64,000 nucleotides of DNA from Burkholderiales bacterium (GCA_905339295.1 CAJPFI010000040.1:62001-126000), one strand, 5' to 3'. Shown: positions 27,010-35,897, numbered from the stretch's first letter. A program made the numbers and translations. Notes: generated by a model not told the origin, from the letters alone.

Positions 27010-27990
27010 TCAATGCGGCGCGATCGCGGTGCTCACGCCGAGCGCGTTCTCGAGGCGGTCCGCCGTGCGTCTCGCGTCGTCGCGCGATGCGTAGGGCCCG
27101 ACGTAGACACGGTAGAGCCCTCCCGACTGCCGCACGCGCGGCGCCACCTCCGCGGCGGCGAGCTGGCCCTGCACGTGCGCGAGGAAGGTCCGCGCGTTCG
27201 GCTCGCTCGCGAACGCGCCGAGCTGCACGACGAACCCGCCGGGCGCGGTCTGCACCGGTGTCTCCGCTGCGGCGATCGCGCCCGCCGCGAGGGGCACAGG
27301 CGCGGCGACCACGGGCGCGGGACTCGCCGCGATCGGCGGCGCCGTGGCGAGCGGCGTCGTCACCGTGCCGGTCGCCTCGGACGCGGGCGCCGCGGAGGCG
27401 AACGTCGCGGCGCCCGGAAGCACCGACTCGACGATCACCTCGCCGCTGCCGCGCTGCGCGATGCCGAGCCGGTGCGCCGCCGCGTACGACAGGTCGATGA
27501 TGCGGCCGTGCAGGAACGGGCCCCGGTCGTTGACGCGCACCACCACCGACCTGCCGCTCGCGACGCCGGTGACGCGCGCGTAGGACGGCAGCGGCAGCGT
27601 CGGGTGCGCGGCGGTCATCGCGTACATGTCGTAGATCTCGCCGATCGACGTGCGCTGGCCGTGGAACTTACGGCCGTACCACGACGCCGTCCCGCGCTCG
27701 CGATAGGGCCCGAGCGACGTCGCCGGCACGTACTCGCGCCCGAGCACGACGTACGGACGGTTCGCGAAGCGGTGCAGCGGCTCCGCGCGCGGGACCGCGT
27801 CGGGCACCGAGTCGAGCGTTTCCGGCGGATTCGCGGGCGGTCCGTCGTCCGCGTAGTACTTCGTCGACGGGACCGGCGCGGCGGCGCGCGGCGAGGGCGC
27901 AGGCGCCGTCGTGCAGGACGCCAGCAGCGCGGCCGCGAGCGCGGCGAACGCGGCGGCGGTGGCAACGCCCGGGACCGGCCCCATTCTCAT
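27010..27990 (-). CDS. rlpA: septal ring lytic transglycosylase RlpA
   Basis: About 326 residues. The signal peptide ends in the lipobox LLASC (about Cys26). The double-psi beta-barrel domain (about 95-190) carries GTASWYGRKFHGQRTSIGEIYDM and the catalytic VRVNDRGPFLHGRIIDLS. A C-terminal SPOR domain (about 250-326, FVVQLGAFASEPNARTFL) targets denuded glycan at the septum. The start is one of two nearby ATGs (27990 or 27984); the frame extends upstream but the signal peptide fixes the start here. Confidence 0.93.
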   Translation of the reverse strand: MRMGPVPGVATAAAFAALAAALLASCTTAPAPSPRAAAPVPSTKYYADDGPPANPPETLDSVPDAVPRAEPLHRFANRPYVVLGREYVPATSLGPYRERGTASWYGRKFHGQRTSIGEIYDMYAMTAAHPTLPLPSYARVTGVASGRSVVVRVNDRGPFLHGRIIDLSYAAAHRLGIAQRGSGEVIVESVLPGAATFASAAPASEATGTVTTPLATAPPIAASPAPVVAAPVPLAAGAIAAAETPVQTAPGGFVVQLGAFASEPNARTFLAHVQGQLAAAEVAPRVRQSGGLYRVYVGPYASRDDARRTADRLENALGVSTAIAPH

Positions 27991-28093
27991 GGGCGTAGGA
28001 TACCGGCTCGCCGCGCAACCCGGGCGCCGGTCCGCCCCGCGCGCATCCTCCGGCGGGCAATCCCGGTCGCCCGATCGGAAGGCGACCCACGCG

Positions 28094-28594
28094 ATGTCCA
28101 CGCACCTGTTCGCCTTCAACCCGGCCATCTGGAGCTGGCCGTCGCTCGCCGACGACATCCGCGCGCTCGCGCGGCGCGGTCACCTCGACACCGAGTGGTC
28201 GTGCGGCCGCTTCCGGCACATCGAGCCCGGCAGCCGCGCGTTCCTCGTGCGGCTGGGCGTGCCTCCCAAGGGCCTGATCGGCTCCGGCGTCGTGATGACC
28301 GCGCCGGCGGAGGGCCCCCACTGGATCGACGCGAAGAAGGCGGCCGGCATTCCCGCGCGCTACGTCGTGCTGCGCCTCGACCGTCTGTTCGCGGCCCCGC
28401 TCATCACGTTCGACGAACTCGACGTCCCGCCGTGGCGGCGGTTCCGCTGGGGCGTGCGCGCGTCCGGCACGCGGTTGCCCTCCGCGCTCGCCGACGCGCT
28501 CGAGCCGTGGTGGGACGAGCGCACCGCCGCGGCGGCGGCGGCGCACGGGCGTCGGCCGCGCGGGCCGGGCCGGATCAGAACAGCGTGTAGATGA
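28094..28594 (+). CDS. EVE-like domain protein
   Basis: A 166-residue protein. MSTHLFAFNPAIWSWPSLADDI and the stretch GSRAFLVRLGVPPKGLIGSGVV resemble the EVE-like (PUA-related) domain found at the N-terminus of some HNH restriction endonucleases, which reads modified bases. No nuclease domain is attached or adjacent. The ATG at 28094 starts the conserved segment. The 3' end overlaps the convergent DUF5989 gene by 20 bases. Function is uncertain. Confidence 0.6.
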   Translation: MSTHLFAFNPAIWSWPSLADDIRALARRGHLDTEWSCGRFRHIEPGSRAFLVRLGVPPKGLIGSGVVMTAPAEGPHWIDAKKAAGIPARYVVLRLDRLFAAPLITFDELDVPPWRRFRWGVRASGTRLPSALADALEPWWDERTAAAAAAHGRRPRGPGRIRTACR

Positions 28595-28727
28595 ACGGCG
28601 CCACGGCGGACCCCTGCGCAAGGACGAGCAGCGCGCCGAGCAGCACCAGCACCGACACGATGGGCACGAGCCAGTACTTCCTGCGCTCGCGCAGGAAGTC
28701 CCACAGGTCGTTGAGCAATTCCCACAT
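28575..28727 (-). CDS. DUF5989 small membrane protein (SxtK-like)
   Basis: A 50-residue protein with one transmembrane helix. Its ends are highly typical: LLNDLWDFLRERRKYWLVP at the start and LAQGSAVAPFIYTLF at the close. This family travels with NodU/SxtI carbamoyltransferases and SxtJ proteins, as here. The start codon shares one base with the SxtJ stop (TGATG), so the two are coupled. Confidence 0.88.
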   Translation of the reverse strand: MWELLNDLWDFLRERRKYWLVPIVSVLVLLGALLVLAQGSAVAPFIYTLF

Positions 28728-29125
28728 CAGTACGGTTTCTCCATGTCCCGCGGGGCCCGCTCCGCGCTGGGAACGCGAAGGCTGGCGGCACCGGTCGTCT
28801 TGCGCCGCAACGGATCGTGGCCGACGAGCCGCATCGCCAGGCCCACCGGCACGATCATCAGGTAGAACACGACCGCGAGCAGCACCCGGGTGTTGACCCA
28901 CGCGAGCACGGCGGCCAGCGCCACCCAGGAACGGTGGACCGGACGAAGCAGTGCGGGTGCGACCAGCGCCGGCAACGCGAGCATCGCCGCGACGACCCAG
29001 GGCCAGACCGGCAGCGGAAACGCCCACACCCAGGGCAGCAGCAGGCCGAACACCCCTGCGGTCATTCCCGCCAGGATGAATCCGAAGCGACGCATCTCCG
29101 AGGCGCCGGGTGGCGAAGCGTCCAT
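28727..29125 (-). CDS. SxtJ family membrane protein
   Basis: 132 residues with three or four helices. The family's conserved segment VNTRVLLAVVFYLMIVPVGLAMRLVGHDPL is at about residues 77-106. SxtJ is encoded beside a carbamoyltransferase in saxitoxin and many polysaccharide clusters; its role is unknown. It begins one base after the carbamoyltransferase stop. An alternative start is MRRFGF ten residues later. Confidence 0.85.
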   Translation of the reverse strand: MDASPPGASEMRRFGFILAGMTAGVFGLLLPWVWAFPLPVWPWVVAAMLALPALVAPALLRPVHRSWVALAAVLAWVNTRVLLAVVFYLMIVPVGLAMRLVGHDPLRRKTTGAASLRVPSAERAPRDMEKPY

Positions 29126-29126
29126 G

Positions 29127-30959
29127 TCAGTCCGGAGCGAAGTCCTGGCGCGGATACCGGGCGCGCAATCCTGGCGGCTGGGCGTCCTTCATCACCACGA
29201 CGTCCTCGATGACCAGCGCGTCCATCCCCGTGCCCATGAAGCAGCGGTACGCGTCCTCGGGCGTGCACACGATCGGCTCACCGCGCACGTTGAACGACGT
29301 GTTGACGAGAACCGGGCATCCGGTGTGCCGCTCGAACGCCTCGAGCAACGCGTGGAAGCGCGGGTGGGTGTCGCGATGGACGGTCTGCACGCGCGCGGAA
29401 TGATCGACGTGGGTCACGGCCGGGATGGTCGATCGCGGCAGGTGCAGGCGATCGAGCCCGGTCAGGCCCGAGTCGTCGGCGGCCAGTCGCCGCCGCTCGC
29501 TCACCGGGGCCACCAGCATCATGTACGGGCTCGCGCGATCGAGGTCGAACCAGTCGCCGGCGGCCTCGGCCTTGACGGCCGGCGCGAACGGACGGAAAGA
29601 CTCGCGATGCTTGATCTTCAGGTTGAGCACCGACTGCATCCGCGGACTGCGCGGATCGCCGAGGATCGAGCGCCCTCCCAGCGCGCGCGGCCCGAACTCC
29701 ATGCGTCCCTGGAACCAGCCGACGACCTTGCCGTCGGCGAGCAGCGATGCGGTCCGCTCGATGGTCGCGTCGCCCGCGAGCGTCTCGCACGGCGCGCCGA
29801 GCCTGTCGAGCATCGCGCGGACCTCCGCCGTCGCGTGTCGCGGCCCGAGGAACCCCCCTTCCATCGCGTCGGGATTGCGGACGATGCGCGGGTGCCCGGC
29901 GTATTCGTGGTATCCCGCGAGCGCCGCGCCGACGGCCCCGCCGGCGTCGCCCGCGGCCGGCTGGATCCACAGGTCGCGGTATCCCGCCTCGCGCAGCACG
30001 CGGCCGTTGGCCACGCAGTTGAGCGCGACGCCGCCGGCCAGGCACAGCCGGTCGACCTTCAGCTCCTCGCGCACGCTGCGCGCCAGTCGCAGCACCACTT
30101 CCTCGGTGACGGCCTGGATCGATCGCGCAAGATCCATGTCCCGCCGGGTGACCGGCGTGCGGGGGTCGCGCGGCGGTCCGCCGAACAGCTCGTCGAATCG
30201 CGAGCTGGTCATGCGAAGGCCGGCCGCGTATCCGAAGTAGCGCATGTCGAGGCGGAACGTGCCGTCGTCCTTCAGGTCGAGCAGGTGATCGAGGATGCGC
30301 TGCGCGTAGCGCGGCTCGCCGTAGGGCGCGAGCCCCATGAGCTTGTACTCGCCGCTGTTGACGCGGAATCCGCAGTAGTACGTGAAGGCGGAGTAGAGGA
30401 GCCCCAGCGAGTGCGGGAAGTCGATCTGCCACCTGGCGTGCAGACGGTGGCCTTCCCCCAGCCAGACCGAGGTCGTCGCCCACTCGCCCACGCCGTCGAG
30501 GCAGAGCACGGCGGCGCGCTCGAACGGGCTGGGGAAGAACGCGGACGCCGCGTGAGACTGATGGTGCTCGGCAAACAGCAGCGGCGGCAGGTCGCGCGCG
30601 TCGCAGCCGCCGACCGTCGCCAGTTCGCGACGCAGCGTGGCCTTGAGGTAGAGCTTGTCCCCGAGCCAGACCGGCATGCTCGCGAGGAACGACGCGAATC
30701 CGCGCGGCGCGCAGGCGAGGCAGGTCTCGAGCAGGCGTTCGAACTTGAGGAGCGGCTTGTCGTAGAAGACGACGTGATCGAGATCGCGCAACGCGCAACC
30801 GCCTTCGGCGAGACAGTAGCGCAGGGCCTGCCCCGGAAACCCCGCGTCGTGCTTGCGCCGCGTGTACCGCTCTTCCTGCGCGGCCGCGACGATCCGCCCG
30901 TCGGTCACCAGGGCGGCCGCGCTGTCGTGGTAGTACGCGGAGATGCCCAGCACGTTCAT
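29127..30959 (-). CDS. carbamoyltransferase (NodU/CmcH/SxtI family)
   Basis: 610 residues. The N-terminal kinase-like domain begins MNVLGISAYYHDSAAALV and contains the metal-binding EHHQSHAAS (about 131-139). The C-terminal YrdC-like half contains WFQGRMEFGPRALGGRSIL and FRPFAPAV, and NTSFNVRGEPIV closes the fold. Such enzymes use carbamoyl phosphate to O-carbamoylate a sugar or secondary metabolite. The ATG at 30959 is preferred over an upstream TTG. The acceptor is unknown; the neighbours suggest a surface glycan. Confidence 0.92.
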   Translation of the reverse strand: MNVLGISAYYHDSAAALVTDGRIVAAAQEERYTRRKHDAGFPGQALRYCLAEGGCALRDLDHVVFYDKPLLKFERLLETCLACAPRGFASFLASMPVWLGDKLYLKATLRRELATVGGCDARDLPPLLFAEHHQSHAASAFFPSPFERAAVLCLDGVGEWATTSVWLGEGHRLHARWQIDFPHSLGLLYSAFTYYCGFRVNSGEYKLMGLAPYGEPRYAQRILDHLLDLKDDGTFRLDMRYFGYAAGLRMTSSRFDELFGGPPRDPRTPVTRRDMDLARSIQAVTEEVVLRLARSVREELKVDRLCLAGGVALNCVANGRVLREAGYRDLWIQPAAGDAGGAVGAALAGYHEYAGHPRIVRNPDAMEGGFLGPRHATAEVRAMLDRLGAPCETLAGDATIERTASLLADGKVVGWFQGRMEFGPRALGGRSILGDPRSPRMQSVLNLKIKHRESFRPFAPAVKAEAAGDWFDLDRASPYMMLVAPVSERRRLAADDSGLTGLDRLHLPRSTIPAVTHVDHSARVQTVHRDTHPRFHALLEAFERHTGCPVLVNTSFNVRGEPIVCTPEDAYRCFMGTGMDALVIEDVVVMKDAQPPGLRARYPRQDFAPD

Positions 30960-31099
30960 CGGCAACCACGGCGCGGGCGCGCGTCGAGGCGTGGCGTGCC
31001 TGACGATCGCGACCCGGCTCCGCCGCTCCGAAGGCGTGCAGGCGGGGGAGTACCATTCCTGCCCCGCACTGCTCGACCGGATGGACGGAGCGACGTCTC

Positions 31100-32125
31100 G
31101 TGATCAGGAAACCCCGCAGGGCGGTCCTCGCCGCCACGAGCGTCGCGCTCGTCACGCTGGTCGCCCTCGAGGTCGTCGTCCGCGTGTCGGGATACTCGCA
31201 GCACCAGATCTACGATCCCATCTACATGCCGTTCGACCGCTCCCGGGACATTCCCTACGTGCACAAGCCCGACCTCGTGCAGGCGCGCGCGCGCGGACGC
31301 GCCGTCATCGACACCGACAGCCTGGGGTTGCGGACGACCTCCGCGGGCGCGCCGCCGGGTCCCGGACGGCAGGACGAGTACCGCATCGCGGTCGTGGGCG
31401 ACTCCGTCACGTTCGGCGAAGGCGTTCCGAGGACCGAGGACACGTTCGCGAAGGTGCTGGAGGACACGCTCAACCGGCAGCAGCGGGATGTGACCGTGAG
31501 AGTGTTCAACTACGCCGCCTCGGCCTACAGCGTCAGGGAGATGGCGGCGACGCTCGAGCATCGCATGCTGGAAGTCCGGCCGGACCTCGTCGTGATGGCC
31601 ATCATCCCTTCCGATCTCAATCTCGGTCGAACGCCCGCCGTCGACGCGTCAGGATATCTGATCGACCAGACGCTGTCTCGGTTCAGCCCTTCCAGCCCGG
31701 TCGCGCAACGGCTATTGCGGGGGATTCACCTGACGTACGTCGTGCGGGACATCGGCCTGCTCTGGATCTTCAAGCGTCCCGACATGGCCGGGGCCCTCGC
31801 GCGAGGCGAGATTCCGGATTCGTACCGCTACGTCCAGGCGTTTCGGGACACGGCGGATCGGCACGCGGTTCCCCATCTGATCGCGCTCCTTCCGCGCATG
31901 CAGGGCTCTCCCTGGGTCGCGCTGCCGGATCGACTCGCGCGCGATCGCATCGCGCATGTCGACCTGTCGGCCCTGGGGCGCGAGTTCACGGTCGAGCAGT
32001 ACATGGCGAGTCGCTTCGACCCCCATCCGTCGCCCGCCGTTCACCGGCGGATCGGCGAGGCGCTGGCCGCCCACGTGTTGCGGCGGGACGTGGGAACGTT
32101 TCCCGTGAAGGCGAAGCCGCCTTGA
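31100..32125 (+). CDS. SGNH/GDSL-family hydrolase, membrane-anchored
   Basis: A 341-residue exported or anchored protein. An N-terminal hydrophobic helix (about 8-28) precedes an SGNH esterase domain with the nucleophile in VVGDSVTFGEG (about 98-108), an Asn in IPSDLN, and the Asp-x-x-His pair in FDPHPS near the end. It is divergent from the carbamoyltransferase across 140 bases. Such proteins acylate or deacylate glycans. The start is GTG at 31100, behind GGACGGAG. Confidence 0.82.
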   Translation: MIRKPRRAVLAATSVALVTLVALEVVVRVSGYSQHQIYDPIYMPFDRSRDIPYVHKPDLVQARARGRAVIDTDSLGLRTTSAGAPPGPGRQDEYRIAVVGDSVTFGEGVPRTEDTFAKVLEDTLNRQQRDVTVRVFNYAASAYSVREMAATLEHRMLEVRPDLVVMAIIPSDLNLGRTPAVDASGYLIDQTLSRFSPSSPVAQRLLRGIHLTYVVRDIGLLWIFKRPDMAGALARGEIPDSYRYVQAFRDTADRHAVPHLIALLPRMQGSPWVALPDRLARDRIAHVDLSALGREFTVEQYMASRFDPHPSPAVHRRIGEALAAHVLRRDVGTFPVKAKPP

Positions 32126-32273
32126 ATGGGGGAACGGGACGCGACGTGTGCCCGGGCGGGACGGGATTCCTTCTCGCCGGCGGGCGTCGGATGACCGCGG
32201 AATGCGCGTGCTATGGTCATGCCGGCGTGCCGGCCGACGCCACCTGTCCGACCATGCCGATCGCGCACCGTTC

Positions 32274-33719
32274 ATGACCGAGCCGATCCACCAGGCGATT
32301 CGCACCGCCTACGAGGCAGTGCCCTACGTCGGCCGCCCGTTCCACCAGACGCATCCGAACCGGCTCCTCGCCGTCGCGCGGCTGCATGGCGTCCCGATCC
32401 CGAAGCTCGGGACGATCTCGGTGCTCGAGATCGGCAGCGGCGACGGATCCAACCTGCTGCCGATGGCGGCGGGCGCTCCGCACGGGCGCTTCGTCGGCGT
32501 CGACCTGTCCGCACGACTGACCGCGAGCGCACGGGCGATGGCCGAGGAGCTCCGCCTCAACAACGTGCGCCTGCTCGAGGCGGACGTGCGCGACATCCCC
32601 GCGAAGCTGGGCTGGTTCGACGTCGTGATCGCGCACGGTTTCTATTCCTGGGTGCCGCCGGACGTGCGCGACGCGATGTTCGGCGCGATCTCGCGGCACC
32701 TCGCCCCGGGCGGCGTGGCGTACGTCGCCTACAACCTGCTGCCCGGCGGCTGGATCCGGCGAATCGGCTGGGACGCGATGCAGTTCCACGTGCGCGACGT
32801 GCGCGATCCGGCCGAGCGCGTCACGCGCGCCCGCGAGTTCATCTCGCTCATGGTGGAGTCCTGGCGCACGCAGCCCGGCCCCGGCGCGGCGCTCGCCGAG
32901 AACTTCGCGCACGAGGCCGAGCGCGACGACGGCGGGATCTTCCACGACGACCTGGCGCCGCTGAACGAGCCGGTCTACTACTCGACCTTCGTCGCTCACG
33001 CGGCGCGCCACCGGCTGCTCGCGTTCGCCGATGTCGACCCGTCGACGCGCGGACTCGGCCCTGCGGGCGCGGCGCTGCGCGAGCGGCTCGCCGCGCGCGA
33101 TCCGGTCGCGCGCGAGCAGATGCTCGATTTCGTCCATCTGCGGCAGATGCGCGCGACGCTGCTCGTGCATGCGAACGTCGGCGGTGCGGGACGGCGCGAC
33201 CCGCGCCACGTCGCGGAGCTGCATTTCGCGGCGTCGATGCCCTACATGCGCCATCGCCTCGCCGGAGGCGCCGCGGCCGATCCTGTCGGCGACACGCTCG
33301 CCGCGCACTTTCCCGCGTCGATCCCGGCCGCGCGGATCGTCGACGCGCTCGCGTCGCGCGGCGTGCGCGCGGACGACGCGCCGGCGCGCATCGTCGACGC
33401 GTGGGTGACCGGCGTCGCCGATCCGTACGCGGACGCGCTCGCGCTCTCGACGCGGCCGTCCGCGCGACCGCGCGCGGGCGCGGTGGCGCGATGGCAGGCG
33501 TCGCGCCTGCCGCTCGTCACCAACCAGCGGCACGTCAGCGTGCGCCTAGCCGACGACTTCGCGCGCGCGCTCCTGCCGCTGTGCGACGGGACTCGCACGC
33601 AGGCCGAGCTCCTGGCCCGGGTGCGCGCCGCGGTGCCGGCGGCGGAGGCGGCCGACCCGAAGGCCGCGGTCGAGCGGCGACTCGCGCAGTTCGCGTCCGC
33701 CGCGCTGCTCGACGCCTGA
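32274..33719 (+). CDS. class I SAM methyltransferase with C-terminal regulatory domain
   Basis: 481 residues. The N-terminal half is a Rossmann methyltransferase: motif I VLEIGSGDGSNLLPMA (about 42-57), then GVDLS, then HGFYSWVPPDV. Residues about 215-300 match the methyltransferase regulatory domain family (REFISLMV to VYYSTFVAHAARHRLLAFADV). The rest is a helical tail with a winged-helix-like end. Target unknown. The ATG at 32274 fits the first conserved helix. Confidence 0.85.
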   Translation: MTEPIHQAIRTAYEAVPYVGRPFHQTHPNRLLAVARLHGVPIPKLGTISVLEIGSGDGSNLLPMAAGAPHGRFVGVDLSARLTASARAMAEELRLNNVRLLEADVRDIPAKLGWFDVVIAHGFYSWVPPDVRDAMFGAISRHLAPGGVAYVAYNLLPGGWIRRIGWDAMQFHVRDVRDPAERVTRAREFISLMVESWRTQPGPGAALAENFAHEAERDDGGIFHDDLAPLNEPVYYSTFVAHAARHRLLAFADVDPSTRGLGPAGAALRERLAARDPVAREQMLDFVHLRQMRATLLVHANVGGAGRRDPRHVAELHFAASMPYMRHRLAGGAAADPVGDTLAAHFPASIPAARIVDALASRGVRADDAPARIVDAWVTGVADPYADALALSTRPSARPRAGAVARWQASRLPLVTNQRHVSVRLADDFARALLPLCDGTRTQAELLARVRAAVPAAEAADPKAAVERRLAQFASAALLDA

Positions 33720-33734
33720 GGGCGTCGCGGCGGG

Positions 33735-34109
33735 ATGCCCGGGATGATCGATCGGCTCGCCGCCGATGCGGTCGTCGCGCTCCACGTCGCGTACATTGCG
33801 TTCGCCTGCCTCGGCGGACTCCTCGCGCTGCGCCACCCGGGCTGGGCACTCGCGCACCTGCCGGCCGCCGCGTGGGGCGCCTACGCCGAGCTCTCCGCGA
33901 CGGTCTGCCCGCTGACGCCGCTCGAGAACCACTTCCGCCGGCGGGCGGGCGAGGCCGGCTACGGAGGCGGATTCGTCGAGCATTACGTGATGCCCCTCCT
34001 CTATCCCGCCGGCCTCACGCAGGACATCCAGGCCTGGCTCGGCGTCTTCCTCCTCGCGCTCAACGCGGCGATCTACGCGCTGGTGATCGCGCGACGGCGC
34101 CGCCGCTGA
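33735..34109 (+). CDS. DUF2784 family membrane protein
   Basis: 124 residues with about three transmembrane segments. The family pattern is present: ADAVVALHVAYIAFACLGG, then LSATVCPLTPLENHFRRRAGEAGY with conserved Cys and His, then FVEHYVMPLLYPAGL. Function unknown. It begins 15 bases after the methyltransferase stop. An in-frame ATG nine bases later is an alternative start. Confidence 0.85.
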   Translation: MPGMIDRLAADAVVALHVAYIAFACLGGLLALRHPGWALAHLPAAAWGAYAELSATVCPLTPLENHFRRRAGEAGYGGGFVEHYVMPLLYPAGLTQDIQAWLGVFLLALNAAIYALVIARRRRR

Positions 34110-34252
34110 CGGCACGACGCGCCATTGCCAGCGAGCGGAAGTGGGGTCAGACTCGGCATCCGCGCTCGACGACGCACGAATGCTTCGCGTGCCGGACGAG
34201 AGACTCGCGTCCTGCCCCGCGTCCCGAACCCCCGTTTCCCGAGGAGCCGACG

Positions 34253-34477
34253 ATGGCCATCACGCTGTGCCCGGTCGCAATCGCCGTGGGCTGCCGCAAA
34301 TGCCCGGTGTTCAGGATCTGCCCTGTCAAGGGCGTGATCGGCGACCAGCGCCCCGGCGCGGACGCGTCGGGCTCGCCCGCGGACGCGCCGACGCAGACGA
34401 AACGCGCGTCGAAGCCGCCCAAGCCGCGCGCCAAGCGCAACGGCGGTCGCTCGCGGCCCCGGCGACGCGCCCGCTGA
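34253..34477 (+). CDS. small four-cysteine protein of unknown function
   Basis: 74 residues. The first third holds four cysteines spaced C-x7-C-x2-C-x5-C (Cys6, 14, 17, 23, within LCPVAIAVGCRKC and VFRICPVKG), able to bind a metal or an iron-sulfur cluster. The last third is very basic (Lys/Arg/Pro-rich) and could bind nucleic acid. GAGGAG lies six bases before the ATG, so expression is likely. It sits alone between DUF2784 and the FabH-like gene. Confidence 0.65.
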   Translation: MAITLCPVAIAVGCRKCPVFRICPVKGVIGDQRPGADASGSPADAPTQTKRASKPPKPRAKRNGGRSRPRRRAR

Positions 34478-34577
34478 CCCGTTCGCACGCGACGCCCGGC
34501 GCGCCCTTGGAATCGGCGCCGCCGGGCCGGACCGCGCGGGCGACAGCGCGCGGACGACCGCGGTGAAGGGGGGACCG

Positions 34578-35723
34578 ATGCGACACGCCGCCATCACGGG
34601 CTGGGGCAAGTGCATGCCGCCTGCCGTGCTCAGCAACCACGATCTCGCGACGTTTCTCGAGACCGACGACGCGTGGATCACGCAACGCACCGGCATCCGC
34701 GAGCGCCGCATCACGCACGTCCTCGGCAGCGAGCTCGCGCACGTCGCAGGGGCGCGCGCGCTCGCCTGCGCGGGCCTCGCCGCGAAGGACCTCGACCTCA
34801 TCGTGTTCGGCAGCTGCTCGGCCGAGGAAGCGGTCCCCAACACCGCCTCGGGGCTGCAGTACCGGCTCGGCGCGTGGAACGCCGGCGCGATGGACCTGAA
34901 CACCGCGTGCACGAGCTTCCTCTACGGCGTGTCGTCGGCGACGGGCATGATCCGCGCCGGCACCGTGCGCAACGCGCTCGTCGTCGGCGTCGAGACGATC
35001 TCGCCGTTCATGGACTGGGAGAACCGCAACGTCGCGGTGCTGTTCGGCGACGGCTGCGCGGCGGTCGTGCTGCAGGCGACCGATCGCGACGAGGGCGTGA
35101 TCGCCGACAAGCTCGGCTGCTACGCCGACGCGCGCGCGATCCTGCGCGTGCGCGGACACGGGACGACCTACGGCAATCGCGACATCGGCTACGGCGACAC
35201 GCAGTGGGACTTCGACGGCCAGGAGATCTTCAAGCGCGCGGTGCACGGGATGACCGAGGCGTCCGCCCACGTGCTCGCGAAGGCGGCTCTCGGCGCGGAG
35301 GGCATCGACCTCGTCGTGCCGCACCAGGCGAACCTGCGCATCATCGAGTTCGTCGCCAGGCGCATCGGCGTCCCGATGGAGCGCGTGTTCGTGACCGTGC
35401 ACAGGTACGGCAACATGTCGGCCGCCACCGTGCCCGTCGCGCTCGTCGATGCGATCGAGGAAGGCCGCGTCAGGCCCGGGTCGACGATCCTCACGCCGGC
35501 GTTCGGCGCGGGGCTCACGTGGTGCTCGCACCTCATCCGCTTCGGGGAGCGCGTGACGCCGCTCGACCGCTCCGATGCCGAGCTGCCGCCGTGCGAGACG
35601 AGTGCCCTGGCGCTGGTCAACGCCCTGCGTGCGCGCAAGGACATCCGCGGGCGCTCGGCGCGCGGACTGGCCGGCCCGGTGTTCCCGGAATCGGCCGTGC
35701 TCGTGGGCCTGGCTTCCGGCTGA
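34578..35723 (+). CDS. 3-oxoacyl-ACP synthase III (FabH-like)
   Basis: A 381-residue thiolase-fold condensing enzyme with the complete triad: Cys111 in DLNTACTSF, His in VPHQANLRI and Asn in RYGNMSAAT. It is about 60 residues longer than housekeeping FabH because of a C-terminal extension after FGAGLTWCSHLIRF. No other fatty-acid gene is nearby, so it may serve a specialised product. The ATG at 34578 has GGGGGGA six bases upstream. The final codons read TCCGGCTGA, as in the EamA gene, next to a REP. Confidence 0.88.
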   Translation: MRHAAITGWGKCMPPAVLSNHDLATFLETDDAWITQRTGIRERRITHVLGSELAHVAGARALACAGLAAKDLDLIVFGSCSAEEAVPNTASGLQYRLGAWNAGAMDLNTACTSFLYGVSSATGMIRAGTVRNALVVGVETISPFMDWENRNVAVLFGDGCAAVVLQATDRDEGVIADKLGCYADARAILRVRGHGTTYGNRDIGYGDTQWDFDGQEIFKRAVHGMTEASAHVLAKAALGAEGIDLVVPHQANLRIIEFVARRIGVPMERVFVTVHRYGNMSAATVPVALVDAIEEGRVRPGSTILTPAFGAGLTWCSHLIRFGERVTPLDRSDAELPPCETSALALVNALRARKDIRGRSARGLAGPVFPESAVLVGLASG

Positions 35724-35731
35724 CCCCGTGG

Positions 35732-35885
35732 GTCGGGCTTCAGCCCGACACCCAAGAGCGCGCGGCCGGAGCCCGACACGCAAGAGCGTCGTGCCCCGAC
35801 TGACCCTGTGGGTCGGGCTTCAGCCCGACACCCAAGAGCGCCCGGCCGAAACGCGATACACCAAGGCGTCGGGCTGAAGCCCGAC
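35732..35885. repeat. REP cluster between the FabH-like gene and rodA
   Basis: Hairpins GTCGGGCTTCAGCCCGAC begin at 35732 and 35812, exactly 80 bases apart, and an inverted-loop copy (GTCGGGCTGAAGCCCGAC) begins at 35868. Between the first two is a degenerate copy (GCCGGAGCCCGAC). The cluster fills the convergent gap between two operons and leaves no room for another gene. Confidence 0.88.
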
Positions 35886-35897
35886 CCACGAGATCGC

